DNA of 64,000 nt from Xanthocytophaga flava (GTDB lineage: Bacteria; Bacteroidota; Bacteroidia; Cytophagales; 172606-1): assembly GCF_030068545.1 (NCBI RefSeq), contig NZ_JASJOR010000018.1, positions 128,130-192,129 on the forward strand, in the 5' to 3' direction. Each line of letters begins with the position of its first letter. Position 1 is the stretch's first letter. Positions 19,701-28,893 of this stretch are shown piece after piece. Under the pieces are notes generated by a model. That model did no database searches. It was not told the DNA's origin and saw nothing but the letters and a program-made list of their open reading frames with translations. The position numbers and the translations under genes are program-made.

Positions 19701-20798
19701 TCTTCTCTGCCAGCGGGAAGTTATCAGATCAGTGTTCGGGATCAGAATGGCTGTAGTATCAGTCTGACTGAAAACATCAGTAGTTTATATGCACCGATTG
19801 TAGCCAATGTATATACAGAAAATATCCGTTGTAAATCAGGTCAGGACGGATTGATTTCTCTTTCTGTCTCAGGAGGAGTTGCTCCCTACAGCTATCAGTG
19901 GAGTGGCATGAGTAGCAACAGTGAAACAGTAAGTGGTCTTTCGGCTGGTACGTATTCAGTAAAAATTGTAGATGCAGTCGGTTGTAGCATCAATCTATCG
20001 GCTACTTTGAGTGAGCCTGTCGCATCAGTGAGTCTATCCACAAAAACTACACCTGTTTGTTATGGACAGACAACAGGGTTGATTGTGATAAAAGCCAGTG
20101 GAGGAACACCACCTTATCTGTATTCAGTAGACAATGGATTGAGTTATCAGTCAGATCCTTCTTTCTCTACTGTAGGAGTAGGAACCTATCCGCTGGTAGT
20201 ACAAGACAGCCAGGGTTGTAGTGTGAGTGGAACAGCGGTAGTAGGCTTACGTAATGATCAGCCAATGGTAGATTTTATCGTAGCCAGCAGTCAGCAGGCA
20301 CTGGATACGTTGTATCTGGAAGATATCAGCTTACCCAAGCCAGATTCTGTACACTGGGATTTTGGTGCAATGGCCGATTGGATTGATACCTCTATGTTTT
20401 CTCCCGCCATACGATTTGCTTCAGAGGGCAGTTATGCCGTTTCGATGACAGGTTACTTTGGTGGTTGTGCCTATACCATCAGCCGAACACTGGTGATTGC
20501 TCCTTATGACCCCAATCAAAATCCGGTCACGATTCCCGATTATAACATCATCAAAAAATTCAGTGTAAGTCCTAATCCGAATGACGGACAGTTTGTCGTC
20601 AGTGCTGAACTGATCAAAAAACAGCAGGTTATGCTGGTGATTACCGATTTGCTGGGCAATGAAAAATTCCGGAAAAAATGGGACCGTACCTCTCAGCTTT
20701 CAGAATCCATTTTCCTAAACGTGCCTTCGGGGTTGTATATAGTCAGAATCATTACTGACAACGACGCCCGTGAAATACGACTCTCTATAAACCACTAA
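16749..20798 (+). CDS. SprB-repeat surface protein with T9SS type A sorting domain
   Basis: A 1349-residue secreted protein with signal peptide (LGLFLFVFTVSVAHAQQ). The first 190 residues form a unique domain rich in Asn/Gly with four to six cysteines. An Ig-like stretch follows. From about residue 415 to 1170 there are about nine SprB-type repeats, each with a Cys, a Gly pair and an aromatic turn (for example CAGDATGSVTVKATGGVGPY, CYGQTTGLIVIKASGGTPPY). A PKD-like domain precedes the last 80 residues. These form a T9SS type A sorting domain (FSVSPNPNDGQF to SGLYIVRIITDNDAREIRL). T9SS cargo is exported across the outer membrane and usually anchored at the cell surface. It is the first gene of a four-gene operon ending in a polymorphic toxin. 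Confidence 0.88.
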   Translation: MIKFVQFSLGLFLFVFTVSVAHAQQLPIEVNVIKFYSNARDEHTFHVTTSLNGSNYAKLQGTDCFAHNGGSNSDKTVVPDGSEGTTLGGVYKIANTFSGTPKTLYIQVEGYEKDKDNSNRCIFNDNGGICGGDCADDSRGYGKWSVNLSTLRPGVWSSQLSFFNNNGGGNAYGMIFKIRYAIPTPQAPVLMMNGSTIPTSAQTCGQQEVQLKANFGTTLANKQGLRYIWEYAVGTPLVWRSVTASSGSSQDSIISFIPTQLVSQAGKTFETNLSIRFRVKAQSTELASSISPTRSYNFSPPPPSVGDPATDIIINPSCPGTLGTGTILVQNITGLNNYLYILKDGVNTTPCSPEEGNCFQGSYSGTMSGSSFTITGIKGGQYTLWLANGGDTLGLCSQTYTIIVPETPVLSFSGASSVDASCYNTSTGSVTVSSSGGREPIVYTIKNGTDIRTQTVNTTDTPFTFTNLPVGSYVVSVSDACNQSPATQTVIIKQPARITVGLTSIAALCNSPGDGKVQTGINVSNGTFDIPVSGRCDYEVRKSGVVVQSAYDITGMATTFTGLVAGNDYTLRVKDHLSADWCSGEEKAFVIDAPPAIPAPAITIGNVACPGGADGALTITGTGGDGKYQYTLKRIADGQTIFQTTDTYISGLSAGSYQLIVTRIHATCSDSYTYPSTIVITQPNPLAITSSKTDITCYGMGDGKITATLSGGTAPYTLYYKRDADASWISLTGLTVNNLDKGNYQLRVVDSHNCETVSSLISIAEPALLQLTTVSRKDIVCLGDNGFIDMTATGGTLPYTFEYSLNNGAWTAFDKNTPLAIGSYQVRVRDARGCVTVHPSNLSITAPASALDFSYTVSDYNGYNISCFGGNNGTLTFAATGGNGASYNGYQYAIDGGTYQSAVLIEGITAGTHTFSVKDGRGCVVTKSVVFTQILDKLNVQLESKQNVICAGDATGSVTVKATGGVGPYSYSLNGGSYQSSPTFSSLPAGSYQISVRDQNGCSISLTENISSLYAPIVANVYTENIRCKSGQDGLISLSVSGGVAPYSYQWSGMSSNSETVSGLSAGTYSVKIVDAVGCSINLSATLSEPVASVSLSTKTTPVCYGQTTGLIVIKASGGTPPYLYSVDNGLSYQSDPSFSTVGVGTYPLVVQDSQGCSVSGTAVVGLRNDQPMVDFIVASSQQALDTLYLEDISLPKPDSVHWDFGAMADWIDTSMFSPAIRFASEGSYAVSMTGYFGGCAYTISRTLVIAPYDPNQNPVTIPDYNIIKKFSVSPNPNDGQFVVSAELIKKQQVMLVITDLLGNEKFRKKWDRTSQLSESIFLNVPSGLYIVRIITDNDAREIRLSINH

Positions 20799-20838
20799 GC
20801 CTGGCTGTGAATGATTGACTATTGATTTTCGATTGTAG

Positions 20839-22587
20839 ATGAAACACCTTTATATACTCTTTATTCTATATCTGCTTTTTGTTCCATTTGTCATACGTGC
20901 ACAGAATCTGGAAGAGATTGGCATCAAGAAAGGAGCTAAACTTTCGGGTTCTGTGAATTTGAATGCTGTCGGATATGCGGCCAAAGGCATCGAAGCCCGG
21001 CGTGATCCGTTTAACTGGTTTTTGTCCGGCAATCTCAATGTGAACTTGTTTGGGTACAATGCGCCGCTTTCGTTTAGTTATAGCAATGCTGGTGGTAATT
21101 TCACCCAGCCCTTTAACCAGTTTAGCTTTGCCCCTCAGTACAAATGGGTGAAAACCTACATTGGGTATAGTTCCATGACCTTTTCACCTTATACCCTGGC
21201 AGGCTATACCTTCTTGGGTGGAGGTGTAGAGGTGACTCCCGACAAATGGAAGATTGCTGCCATGTATGGCCGTTTGAAAAAAGCCGTATCCTATAATCTA
21301 CAGGATTCTACACAATATACTGAAGCCTCCTATAAACGGATGGGGTATGGATTTAAAGTAGGTTACGACAACAATGGCAACACTGTTACAGTCAGCCTGT
21401 TCCAGGCGAAAGATGATATAAACTCCCTGCCTTTTGTATTACCGGAGAGTCAGATTACCCCTCAGCAGAACATAGCTGTGAGCCTGGGAGGCCACCTGAA
21501 AGTTACCTCTGCCTTGTTTATCGAAGGCGAATACGGCTTGTCGGCATTGAACACAGACATTCGTAAAAACAAAGAATCCATAGATACCATTGCAATTGCC
21601 AATCATAACCTGATTCAGGGACTATTGCCTCAGAACTCTACCCAGCGGTATTATGATGCATTTAACGGAAGTGTAGGGTATCAGGGAAGCTGGTATAAAC
21701 TACAGGTTAAGTACGAACGCATTGCACCTGAATATACTACACTGGGGGCTTATTATTTCAACAACGACATGCGCAATATCACCATTGTGCCAGCTGTACA
21801 GTTGTTTCAGAACAAACTCACCCTGTCGGCCAATGTCGGTTTGCAGCAAAACAACCTCGACAAAACCCGCAATGCCACCACCAAACGGGTAGTAGGAGCT
21901 TTGAATGCCACCTATGCGCCAAACGAGAACTGGAACTTTGCCGGAAACTACTCCAACTTTTCGAGTTACACCAATATGCGGCCTCAGCTAGATCCGTATT
22001 ATAAGAATACACTTGACACCCTTAACTATTATCAGGTAACCCAGACGTCCAGTGGTACGGCCACCTATTCTTTTGGCGACAAAAACCAGCGTCAGTCCAT
22101 TATGCTGATGGGGTCTTATCAGCGGGCCAACACCCATGTCGGGTATGCAGAAGGCAACGACCTGTCGGACTTTTATACAGGCAATTTAGCCTACAGCTAT
22201 TCGCTGGCGCCCAAAAGTCTGACACTGGCAACAGCGTTTAACTACTACCTGAGCAATGCCAGCACTGTAAACAGTCTCTACTGGGGACCTACCCTGAGCG
22301 TTACCAAAGGTCTGCTGGCTAAAACTTTGCGTAGTTCACTGGCTAGTTCCTTTAACAAAACCACTGCCAACGGTGCTTCTTCCGGACCTGTCTGGAACAA
22401 CCGGCTAAGCCTAAGTTATAGTCCTAAAAAAGCAGGAGGGGAAAAGCAGGCCGGACGACACAATGCCATGCTGGGTATAAACCGGATGCAGAAGTTTGCC
22501 GGAACAGATACCGGAACCAGCAATACCACAGCCTCCAAAAAATATACGGAATGGACCATTAACTCGAGCTATACCTATAGCTTCTGA
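20839..22587 (+). CDS. Outer-membrane beta-barrel protein, function unknown
   Basis: A 582-residue protein with a signal peptide (FILYLLFVPFVIRAQ). The mature part is built of alternating short beta segments ending in aromatic residues, with frequent Asn/Gly turns, and ends in a strand finishing with Phe (WTINSSYTYSF). This is the standard signature of an outer-membrane barrel. No TonB box or plug is seen, so it is not a TonB-dependent receptor. It lies 40 bp after the SprB-type gene and 14 bp before the Fn3 gene. It may form the outer-membrane part of a surface complex or export route for the neighbouring proteins; that role is inference. Confidence 0.8.
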   Translation: MKHLYILFILYLLFVPFVIRAQNLEEIGIKKGAKLSGSVNLNAVGYAAKGIEARRDPFNWFLSGNLNVNLFGYNAPLSFSYSNAGGNFTQPFNQFSFAPQYKWVKTYIGYSSMTFSPYTLAGYTFLGGGVEVTPDKWKIAAMYGRLKKAVSYNLQDSTQYTEASYKRMGYGFKVGYDNNGNTVTVSLFQAKDDINSLPFVLPESQITPQQNIAVSLGGHLKVTSALFIEGEYGLSALNTDIRKNKESIDTIAIANHNLIQGLLPQNSTQRYYDAFNGSVGYQGSWYKLQVKYERIAPEYTTLGAYYFNNDMRNITIVPAVQLFQNKLTLSANVGLQQNNLDKTRNATTKRVVGALNATYAPNENWNFAGNYSNFSSYTNMRPQLDPYYKNTLDTLNYYQVTQTSSGTATYSFGDKNQRQSIMLMGSYQRANTHVGYAEGNDLSDFYTGNLAYSYSLAPKSLTLATAFNYYLSNASTVNSLYWGPTLSVTKGLLAKTLRSSLASSFNKTTANGASSGPVWNNRLSLSYSPKKAGGEKQAGRHNAMLGINRMQKFAGTDTGTSNTTASKKYTEWTINSSYTYSF

Positions 22588-22601
22588 CAGAAGAATATTG
22601 C

Positions 22602-24938
22602 ATGAGATATATCAACCGCATGAAAGCGAATGTAGTACAAACAAAAATAAGGTATCTGTATCTGTGGCTGGTCTGTAGCCTGCTGGCTTTTCCGGCAGCA
22701 GCCCAGCAGATTCAGCCGTTGCAGCTGACAACCCAGCTGATACCTCCTTATTCGCTTAATCTGGCTGATTATGCCAGTGAGGGCAATGAAAAAATCCGGG
22801 TCATTGTATTACAGCGTGATCTGTCCCGGCCTGAATATCAGGTTCGGCTGGTGCTGCGGGTAGAGCTCAACGGCAAAACGATTTTGCAGACGTCGCCTTC
22901 CTTTCAGCCACCGCCCATCACCCTGGAGCCGGGCACACCAACCATTCTGTCAGGAGCCGACCTGGCAGCTTATGTCGACAGCCGGAACCTGACCTTTATC
23001 GGGCTGGACCGGAACCAGTATGAGAAAACAAAGACCCTGCCGGAAGGAAGTTATACCTTCTGCTTTACAGCTTATGATTACCGCCGTCAGGATGTGGCTG
23101 TATCCAATGCTGGCTGTGCCCTATATTTTCTTTCTAAAAATGAACCCCCGCTCATCAATACACCTGCATGTGGAAGTAGGGTCACTGCCCGCGATCCCCA
23201 GCAGATTATCTTTTCGTGGTTGCCCCGCAATACAGCTTCACCCACTTCGGCAGCCAACACTGAGTATGAGTTTTCGCTGTATGAAAACCGTATCAAAGGG
23301 CGAAATATAAACAATGTAGTCCAGACTTCAACTCCCATCTTTACCACCCGAACCGACTTTACCCAACTCGTCTATGGCCTGAGTGAACCCATGCTGATTG
23401 ACTCGATGGAGTATGTCTGGCGGGTACGGGCTATCGACAAGGAGGGCAAAGATGCCTTTCGCAACAACGGATACAGTGAAGTGTGTTCTTTTTTGTATGG
23501 AGGCAACAAAGCCACCTTTACCCTGGGACAGGTACAAAACTTTCGAGTAGAAGCCCAGACCTATCGACGGGCACAGATGAGCTGGACTGTGGATGCAGCT
23601 CAGTTTGATTCCTACCGGATCGAATATAAAAAGAAAGGAGATGGCTACGAATGGAACCGTATTGAGGAGAAAGGGACGGAAGAGAAAGATTCTGCCTATG
23701 TAAAAGTATTTGATCTGGCCGCCAATACCGAATACGAAGCTCGTATTCAGGGAAAAAAAGAGGGCTTTATGGGTCCGTACTCAGCCATTACTACTTTTAA
23801 AACCCCAGAGAGAGTAGCAGTGCAGTGTGGTGATTCGACCAGTCAGACCGCTCAACAACTGGGGGAACCGCTGCGTAACCTGCTTGTGAATGAATCAATC
23901 ACTGCCCGTAGTCTGGACATCACGCTAACGGAAGTGAGAGCTGCCAATGGTCAGGATGGGTATTACAGTGGAGAGGGCAGGGTAGCGGTTGGGTTTCTGG
24001 CAGGAGCCAGCTTTGGGGTAAAGTTTGAGAATGTGTATGTGAATGAAAACCGTGAAGTGACTCGGGGAACCATCTACTTTCTGACTATGCCGATTGAAGA
24101 GTGGGTAGATCAGACCCTAGCCAATCAGGCAGCCAGAGATTCGGTCAGAACGCTTTCCAAACAGCAGGAAGAAAACCAGGAAAAGTATGCCGACTACGAG
24201 TTTTCCGATAAGATAGCGCTGTATGACAACATTGCCATTGCTGACATTCAGGTAGGATCGGATGGAAAGGTGACTCTGGTAGATGAGAAAGGCAAAGCCT
24301 ACACGGCTCGTACACAGGAGATATCCCAGAAACTGGACAAGCCCCTGATTGTCGAAGACAAGAACGGAGATCAGTGGATAGTCGAGAATGGGAAAGATCC
24401 TGTCAAAGTGCTTGGTGGCGGACTGCCGGAAGTTAATACTTCAGGAATAGGGGCTAAAGAATTAAATATTGTGAAAAAAGCATTGAAAGAGCTTAGACAA
24501 GAGTATAACTCGGAACGGATAACACTTCTGGAAAAAGAGGCTGCTACTAAAATTCAGACAGCAGATCAATTGCTGAAAAATCAATGGTCTACCGGAGCTT
24601 CACAAACAACGGAAATAGATCCATCTGCTACACTGGAAATTATTCAGACAGATATGCCTTTGGAAGATACTGAAAAAGACAGAGCAATAAGTAAGTATAA
24701 ACTGGCTGAGTATGAATTAAATACCGCTATTGTAATATACTGGTTTAGTAGAGATTCCAATACCCGGAAAGACTACCGCTATATTACCGCTGCACTTTCT
24801 ATGCATGAAACAACTGCAGCTTCGTATCTGGAACAACAACTAAAGGAAGGACGACCAGAAGCTGAGTTAATCGCAGAGACAAAAGAGGCATTGAAATCTT
24901 TGGTGAAACAAGTAATTCAGGATTATATATATAAATGA
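22602..24938 (+). CDS. Secreted fibronectin type III protein of the toxin operon
   Basis: A 778-residue protein. The signal peptide follows a short positively charged start (YLYLWLVCSLLAFPAAAQQ); ATG 22602 or the Met at 22620 could both serve. Residues 25-210 form beta-rich domains, and residues about 310-405 a clear fibronectin type III module (MSWTVDAAQFDSYRIEY to YSAITTFKTPE). The C-terminal half is acidic and partly helical, with no enzyme motif. Its stop codon overlaps the start of the Hint toxin gene (ATGA), so the two are translationally coupled. This suggests that they act together, for example as a carrier or docking protein for the toxin. Base composition drops towards the AT-rich toxin gene in the last 500 bp. 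Confidence 0.8.
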   Translation: MRYINRMKANVVQTKIRYLYLWLVCSLLAFPAAAQQIQPLQLTTQLIPPYSLNLADYASEGNEKIRVIVLQRDLSRPEYQVRLVLRVELNGKTILQTSPSFQPPPITLEPGTPTILSGADLAAYVDSRNLTFIGLDRNQYEKTKTLPEGSYTFCFTAYDYRRQDVAVSNAGCALYFLSKNEPPLINTPACGSRVTARDPQQIIFSWLPRNTASPTSAANTEYEFSLYENRIKGRNINNVVQTSTPIFTTRTDFTQLVYGLSEPMLIDSMEYVWRVRAIDKEGKDAFRNNGYSEVCSFLYGGNKATFTLGQVQNFRVEAQTYRRAQMSWTVDAAQFDSYRIEYKKKGDGYEWNRIEEKGTEEKDSAYVKVFDLAANTEYEARIQGKKEGFMGPYSAITTFKTPERVAVQCGDSTSQTAQQLGEPLRNLLVNESITARSLDITLTEVRAANGQDGYYSGEGRVAVGFLAGASFGVKFENVYVNENREVTRGTIYFLTMPIEEWVDQTLANQAARDSVRTLSKQQEENQEKYADYEFSDKIALYDNIAIADIQVGSDGKVTLVDEKGKAYTARTQEISQKLDKPLIVEDKNGDQWIVENGKDPVKVLGGGLPEVNTSGIGAKELNIVKKALKELRQEYNSERITLLEKEAATKIQTADQLLKNQWSTGASQTTEIDPSATLEIIQTDMPLEDTEKDRAISKYKLAEYELNTAIVIYWFSRDSNTRKDYRYITAALSMHETTAASYLEQQLKEGRPEAELIAETKEALKSLVKQVIQDYIYK

Positions 24939-27900
24939 GAAATCTATATTTTCTAGCTATGAAAGACATTATATGGTTAGTAGTTACATTGCTGCTAGCT
25001 ATTACACCCGCGTACGCTACTAATCCAGAACTGAAAGGAGTAGATCCTGTCTTGTCTGGTAATTCTAAAGAAGAATTAATCAAACAAACTGTAAAAAAGA
25101 TTGTAGAAGCTGAAACCAGAAACAGAGCTAACTTTAAAACTAAAAATATATCCCGAAATCAATACATTATCGAGTTGGATCCAAACTGGATTGAAGAACG
25201 GGGAGAACGCACAACAAAATTTCTGGAATCCAATTATGAGGCTATTGCTTCTCAGTTACGTGAGTTTAATAATCCACGTTCAGATAGTTTGAGATTTTAT
25301 GTGGTGGTAGTAAATGACTGGAAGCTTCGTTTAGATGAACGCCTTCGATTAGATTCACTTCCTGTCACACTTGATTTTAATGAACTGGGTAAAATAGCCG
25401 CAAAACAGAGTGAAGATCAGAAAAAGCGGGTTGCGGCTGAGATGTCTTCTGTTCCCAGCCAGATAAAAAATGCACTTACAGACAAAGGCTTTACTGAGAT
25501 TGTCATCTATTTTGCCGGATTATTGGATGTAGAAGAATTTCGCAATGAGAACCTTTCCAGCCAATTGTATCAGTATACAAGTTTGCTTGCTTCAGGTAAG
25601 CGATTTGATGTGGAGACTATCAATGAAAATGGGGCAAAAGTAAAAGTCAATGAAGTAGGAGTGCGCAATGCTGCACATGCCAGTATAAGTGGTACAACTG
25701 ATAAAAGAGTTCAGCAGGCCGTTTTAAATATTATTAATGCCATTCAGAATCTGGACAAAAATTATAAAGATCCTGCCATTGCGTGTTATGATACCTATCA
25801 GGATTTATACACTAAGACAGCTTCTTACCGTACACAGGAGGCTATCCTGAATGATGTAAAAAAAACTACTACATTATTTGATAATGCACAGGCTAACAGC
25901 TGGTCTACGAATTCAAGCTATCAGTACCTGGTAATGGATAAACCAGAAGAACTGGAAAGTGCAGATGATTTTGTGCGATTTGAGTTATCAGATAAATTGA
26001 AAGTTCTGGAAAACAATAGCACCAGGCGGTTGTTTGTCGTCTTTCAGGAGTTGTCCTATATGCTTTCTCCCGAAGAGGTTAACAGCTTTGCAGAGAAAGT
26101 GGCCAGTCAGTCAAAGTTTTATAAACCACAGGATATTTTAGTCGTGGTGGCGTATGTTCGTTCTTTGTGTGTGAATTATGAAAAGCCGGGATTCTTTGGG
26201 CCTTTATGTAAAAGTGCAGCCAGAACACAGGTAGGAATATATTGTCAGGAAGGGAATCTGGTAGAACAGATGGCTGCGGGTTTCAGAGCCAGTGGAAGCT
26301 GGTCAGACAGATTCAATCAGGCCTACAGCAAAATACCTAAAAAACACATTGTTCTTAAATATGCTATATCCTATTATCTACTGGTAAAACAGTATGCAAC
26401 CGAAGTTTCTGATGACTATGTAAGTGGATACGATAAAGTATATGATCTTCAGATATTGGTTGATGACCGTTTACGTAAATATATAGAGGCTCAGGCTGCT
26501 TATCATCGGGCATTGCGCCAACGTTTTCCAAATGAAAATCGGATGACTGAAGCATTGACTGCACTAGAAGCGATTCCTTCCTTGCCAGGCACATCCTCAC
26601 TGTTGAGACATGGATTAAAAGAAAGCGCGTTAGCTAAATTTAAAAATGATCAAAGAGGTACATATAGTGAGGTGAGCGACCAGTTTGTCCGGTGGTTTAT
26701 TGCCGGTAAGCATGTAGAAGCCGATCCTCTGTTGCGAGTGAGCAATTGGTTAGATCAGAGTACAAACTCTCCAGCAGATATTGCTTTTCTCAAAGGGGTA
26801 AATCCTATTGTGTTGGAAAGCTATTATACTATGTTAGATGCTGCTGGTATGGCTCTTAATTTTGCTGAGCTGGACTGGATTACAGATGGGCTTGGCTTTC
26901 TGGTTGCAGGTTATTATCAGGATACAGAAAATCAGATGATGTATGGTGTCAGTTTGGTTATACCTGTTGGTAGTTTAGTCGTTCGGTCAGTAGGTAAAGG
27001 GACTAAACGCATACGCAAAACCCTTCAGGGATTAGAACTGGTAGATGATGCATGGTTGAATGGCAAATGGGTGGTATCCAGTATGTCGCTAGCTTTGGGT
27101 GGCGTAACAAAAGATACCTACAAAGGCACAAAAGTCTGGTTGGAATCACTATCTGGTAAGTTGAAAGTATATCACTCAGAAGGTATATTCAGTCTAGCAT
27201 ATCTGGATAACACGAATGTAGAAAGAGAAATTGCAAAAGTAACTTCAGAAGGCGAGATTGTTGCGACAAAGATTATAAACGATCCGGAAGAGGTACTTTC
27301 TGCCGTTCCGGATGGTCGTATTTATCCACCTGACTCACAGGAACCTATTGATGGTTTTGGTCTTACCCGTGATAGAAATGGGAATCTGGGTTGTAGTGGC
27401 GGATTTTGTTTTGTAGCTTCGACACCTGTATGGGTAAGTGAAAGCGGTCAAAGTCGTCCAATAGGAGATTTGCATGTAGGCGAAACTGTAGTTGCTCAAC
27501 ATGTATCCAGTAGCGAAACTGCTCTGCAAAAGATAGTCTCTATCAGTCGCAATCAGGTAAGCCGTCTGGTCCGTGTTATTGTTGGCAGCGATACTATCTG
27601 GAGCACAGTAACTCATCCGTTTGTGAGTGCAGACGGAAAAACGATTCCAGCTGGCAATCTTCGTAAAGGCATCTGGCTTAGAAAGGCAGTTGTTTCTGTA
27701 ATACTCGCTTCCAGTGCTGTATTTGTGCCAGAGGACCAGGCCGTTGCAGTAGATAGTGTGGCGATTGTCGATACCTCTGCAACAGTCTATAATCTGAAAG
27801 TAGAGCACTTTGATGCCTATCTGGTTGGACAACAGGGGATGGTGGTTTCAACGATTTGCCCAGTATTACAAGACCTGCAAACTCAGTTAAATGTTGAATT

Positions 27901-28879
27901 TAAATTTTTGAAAGAATCTCCTTTCAAAAATTTAACAGACCTGGAAGCAAAGCTTACAGATATAAAGAATTTGTTTACTCAGAAAGCAGATGTATTTACA
28001 ACATTTGATAATTTGACCAATGTACAAAAAGAGTCGTTTTTACGCAGTCTGTTAATTAATAATGGAAATGTGACACCTGATGTTAATCGGTTACGCAATC
28101 ATATTAATGAGATTACGCCAGATCATATTCGTGTATGGGCGTTGCTAGATCAAAATAACAAATATCCTCATGTAAAAACCGACTTTGTTTTTCTGAATAC
28201 GAATAAAGAAAAACAAACCTTGGCTCAACTAGAGGTAGCAATGGATGTAAACAAGCGACTAGAAGAAGCTAAAAAATTGGAAGTGGATTTTCCAGCAATA
28301 GCTGCATTTCTTAGAGAGGCAGCCAACTCGAGTTTATATCGGGGAAAATTGTTGAAATCTATTCAAAATCTATACAAAAACAAAGGAGATAATTTTATTG
28401 TATTTATAGAATTTTATAAGAATGATCCTGTATTGTATCCTCAACTTGTGGCCCTGAAAAATAAAGATTGGGAAGATATCTATTCGGATCTTGAAGCTAT
28501 ATTTAAAGGGACAGAATTTAATGCTCACCACATTATTCCTGCTAATCTTTTGTATAATAATGAAACATTGCAAAAGGTACTACAATGGGCAGCGAATAAC
28601 TCGCAAAAACTAAAAAATCTAAACTTGGAATTGTTTGATTTTAATGATATTGACAATCTGGTTTTTTTGCGGTTAAAAAATCATACAGGAGATTGTTGGG
28701 GACATAATGTTTACGATGTTGCAATCAATGCTAAAATACTAAAATTACAGACTTTTCTGAGTTCAAATAAAGAACTAGATGCATTCAAAGGACTAAAGAA
28801 GATTATTTCCGATTATAATCAGAAAATTAAAAATGAAATAATAGGCACGGCAGGTAAATTAGATCAATTAACTAACTAA
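24935..28879 (+). CDS. Full-length polymorphic toxin: signal peptide, long N-terminal region, Hint domain, AHH nuclease
   Basis: A 1314-residue secreted toxin. A signal peptide (IIWLVVTLLLAITPAYAT) precedes an 800-residue region with no family I recognise. A Hint domain follows from Cys825 (GGFCFVASTPVW) through the TxxH-block His894 (TVTHPFVS) to about residue 972. The canonical terminal His-Asn is replaced (VVSTIC), but a Cys (975) follows. A helical pre-toxin linker has H1064/W1068 (DHIRVWALL). The C-terminal toxin has AHHIIP (His1198/1199) and later GHNVY (His1257). These match the AHH family of HNH/EndoVII-type nucleases, so the cargo probably cleaves DNA or RNA in rival cells. The start overlaps the Fn3 stop codon. 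An Imm11-like gene follows after 14 bp. The Hint DNA recurs downstream in truncated copies. Confidence 0.88.
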   Translation: MRNLYFLAMKDIIWLVVTLLLAITPAYATNPELKGVDPVLSGNSKEELIKQTVKKIVEAETRNRANFKTKNISRNQYIIELDPNWIEERGERTTKFLESNYEAIASQLREFNNPRSDSLRFYVVVVNDWKLRLDERLRLDSLPVTLDFNELGKIAAKQSEDQKKRVAAEMSSVPSQIKNALTDKGFTEIVIYFAGLLDVEEFRNENLSSQLYQYTSLLASGKRFDVETINENGAKVKVNEVGVRNAAHASISGTTDKRVQQAVLNIINAIQNLDKNYKDPAIACYDTYQDLYTKTASYRTQEAILNDVKKTTTLFDNAQANSWSTNSSYQYLVMDKPEELESADDFVRFELSDKLKVLENNSTRRLFVVFQELSYMLSPEEVNSFAEKVASQSKFYKPQDILVVVAYVRSLCVNYEKPGFFGPLCKSAARTQVGIYCQEGNLVEQMAAGFRASGSWSDRFNQAYSKIPKKHIVLKYAISYYLLVKQYATEVSDDYVSGYDKVYDLQILVDDRLRKYIEAQAAYHRALRQRFPNENRMTEALTALEAIPSLPGTSSLLRHGLKESALAKFKNDQRGTYSEVSDQFVRWFIAGKHVEADPLLRVSNWLDQSTNSPADIAFLKGVNPIVLESYYTMLDAAGMALNFAELDWITDGLGFLVAGYYQDTENQMMYGVSLVIPVGSLVVRSVGKGTKRIRKTLQGLELVDDAWLNGKWVVSSMSLALGGVTKDTYKGTKVWLESLSGKLKVYHSEGIFSLAYLDNTNVEREIAKVTSEGEIVATKIINDPEEVLSAVPDGRIYPPDSQEPIDGFGLTRDRNGNLGCSGGFCFVASTPVWVSESGQSRPIGDLHVGETVVAQHVSSSETALQKIVSISRNQVSRLVRVIVGSDTIWSTVTHPFVSADGKTIPAGNLRKGIWLRKAVVSVILASSAVFVPEDQAVAVDSVAIVDTSATVYNLKVEHFDAYLVGQQGMVVSTICPVLQDLQTQLNVEFKFLKESPFKNLTDLEAKLTDIKNLFTQKADVFTTFDNLTNVQKESFLRSLLINNGNVTPDVNRLRNHINEITPDHIRVWALLDQNNKYPHVKTDFVFLNTNKEKQTLAQLEVAMDVNKRLEEAKKLEVDFPAIAAFLREAANSSLYRGKLLKSIQNLYKNKGDNFIVFIEFYKNDPVLYPQLVALKNKDWEDIYSDLEAIFKGTEFNAHHIIPANLLYNNETLQKVLQWAANNSQKLKNLNLELFDFNDIDNLVFLRLKNHTGDCWGHNVYDVAINAKILKLQTFLSSNKELDAFKGLKKIISDYNQKIKNEIIGTAGKLDQLTN
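27446..27840 (+). repeat. Hint-coding repeat, resident copy (class A)
   Basis: This segment inside the full-length toxin is the template of the Hint-derived repeats downstream. Bases 27549-27834 match 32476-32761 with a single difference. Copies at 29699 and 34654 are more divergent. Confidence 0.9.
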
Positions 28880-28893
28880 AGTATCAATAAAAT

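Noticed and set aside
27407..27860. True intein splitting a host protein
   Set aside because: The Hint segment is followed by a toxin and not by the rest of a conserved extein, and the terminal His-Asn is missing. A toxin-associated Hint domain fits better.
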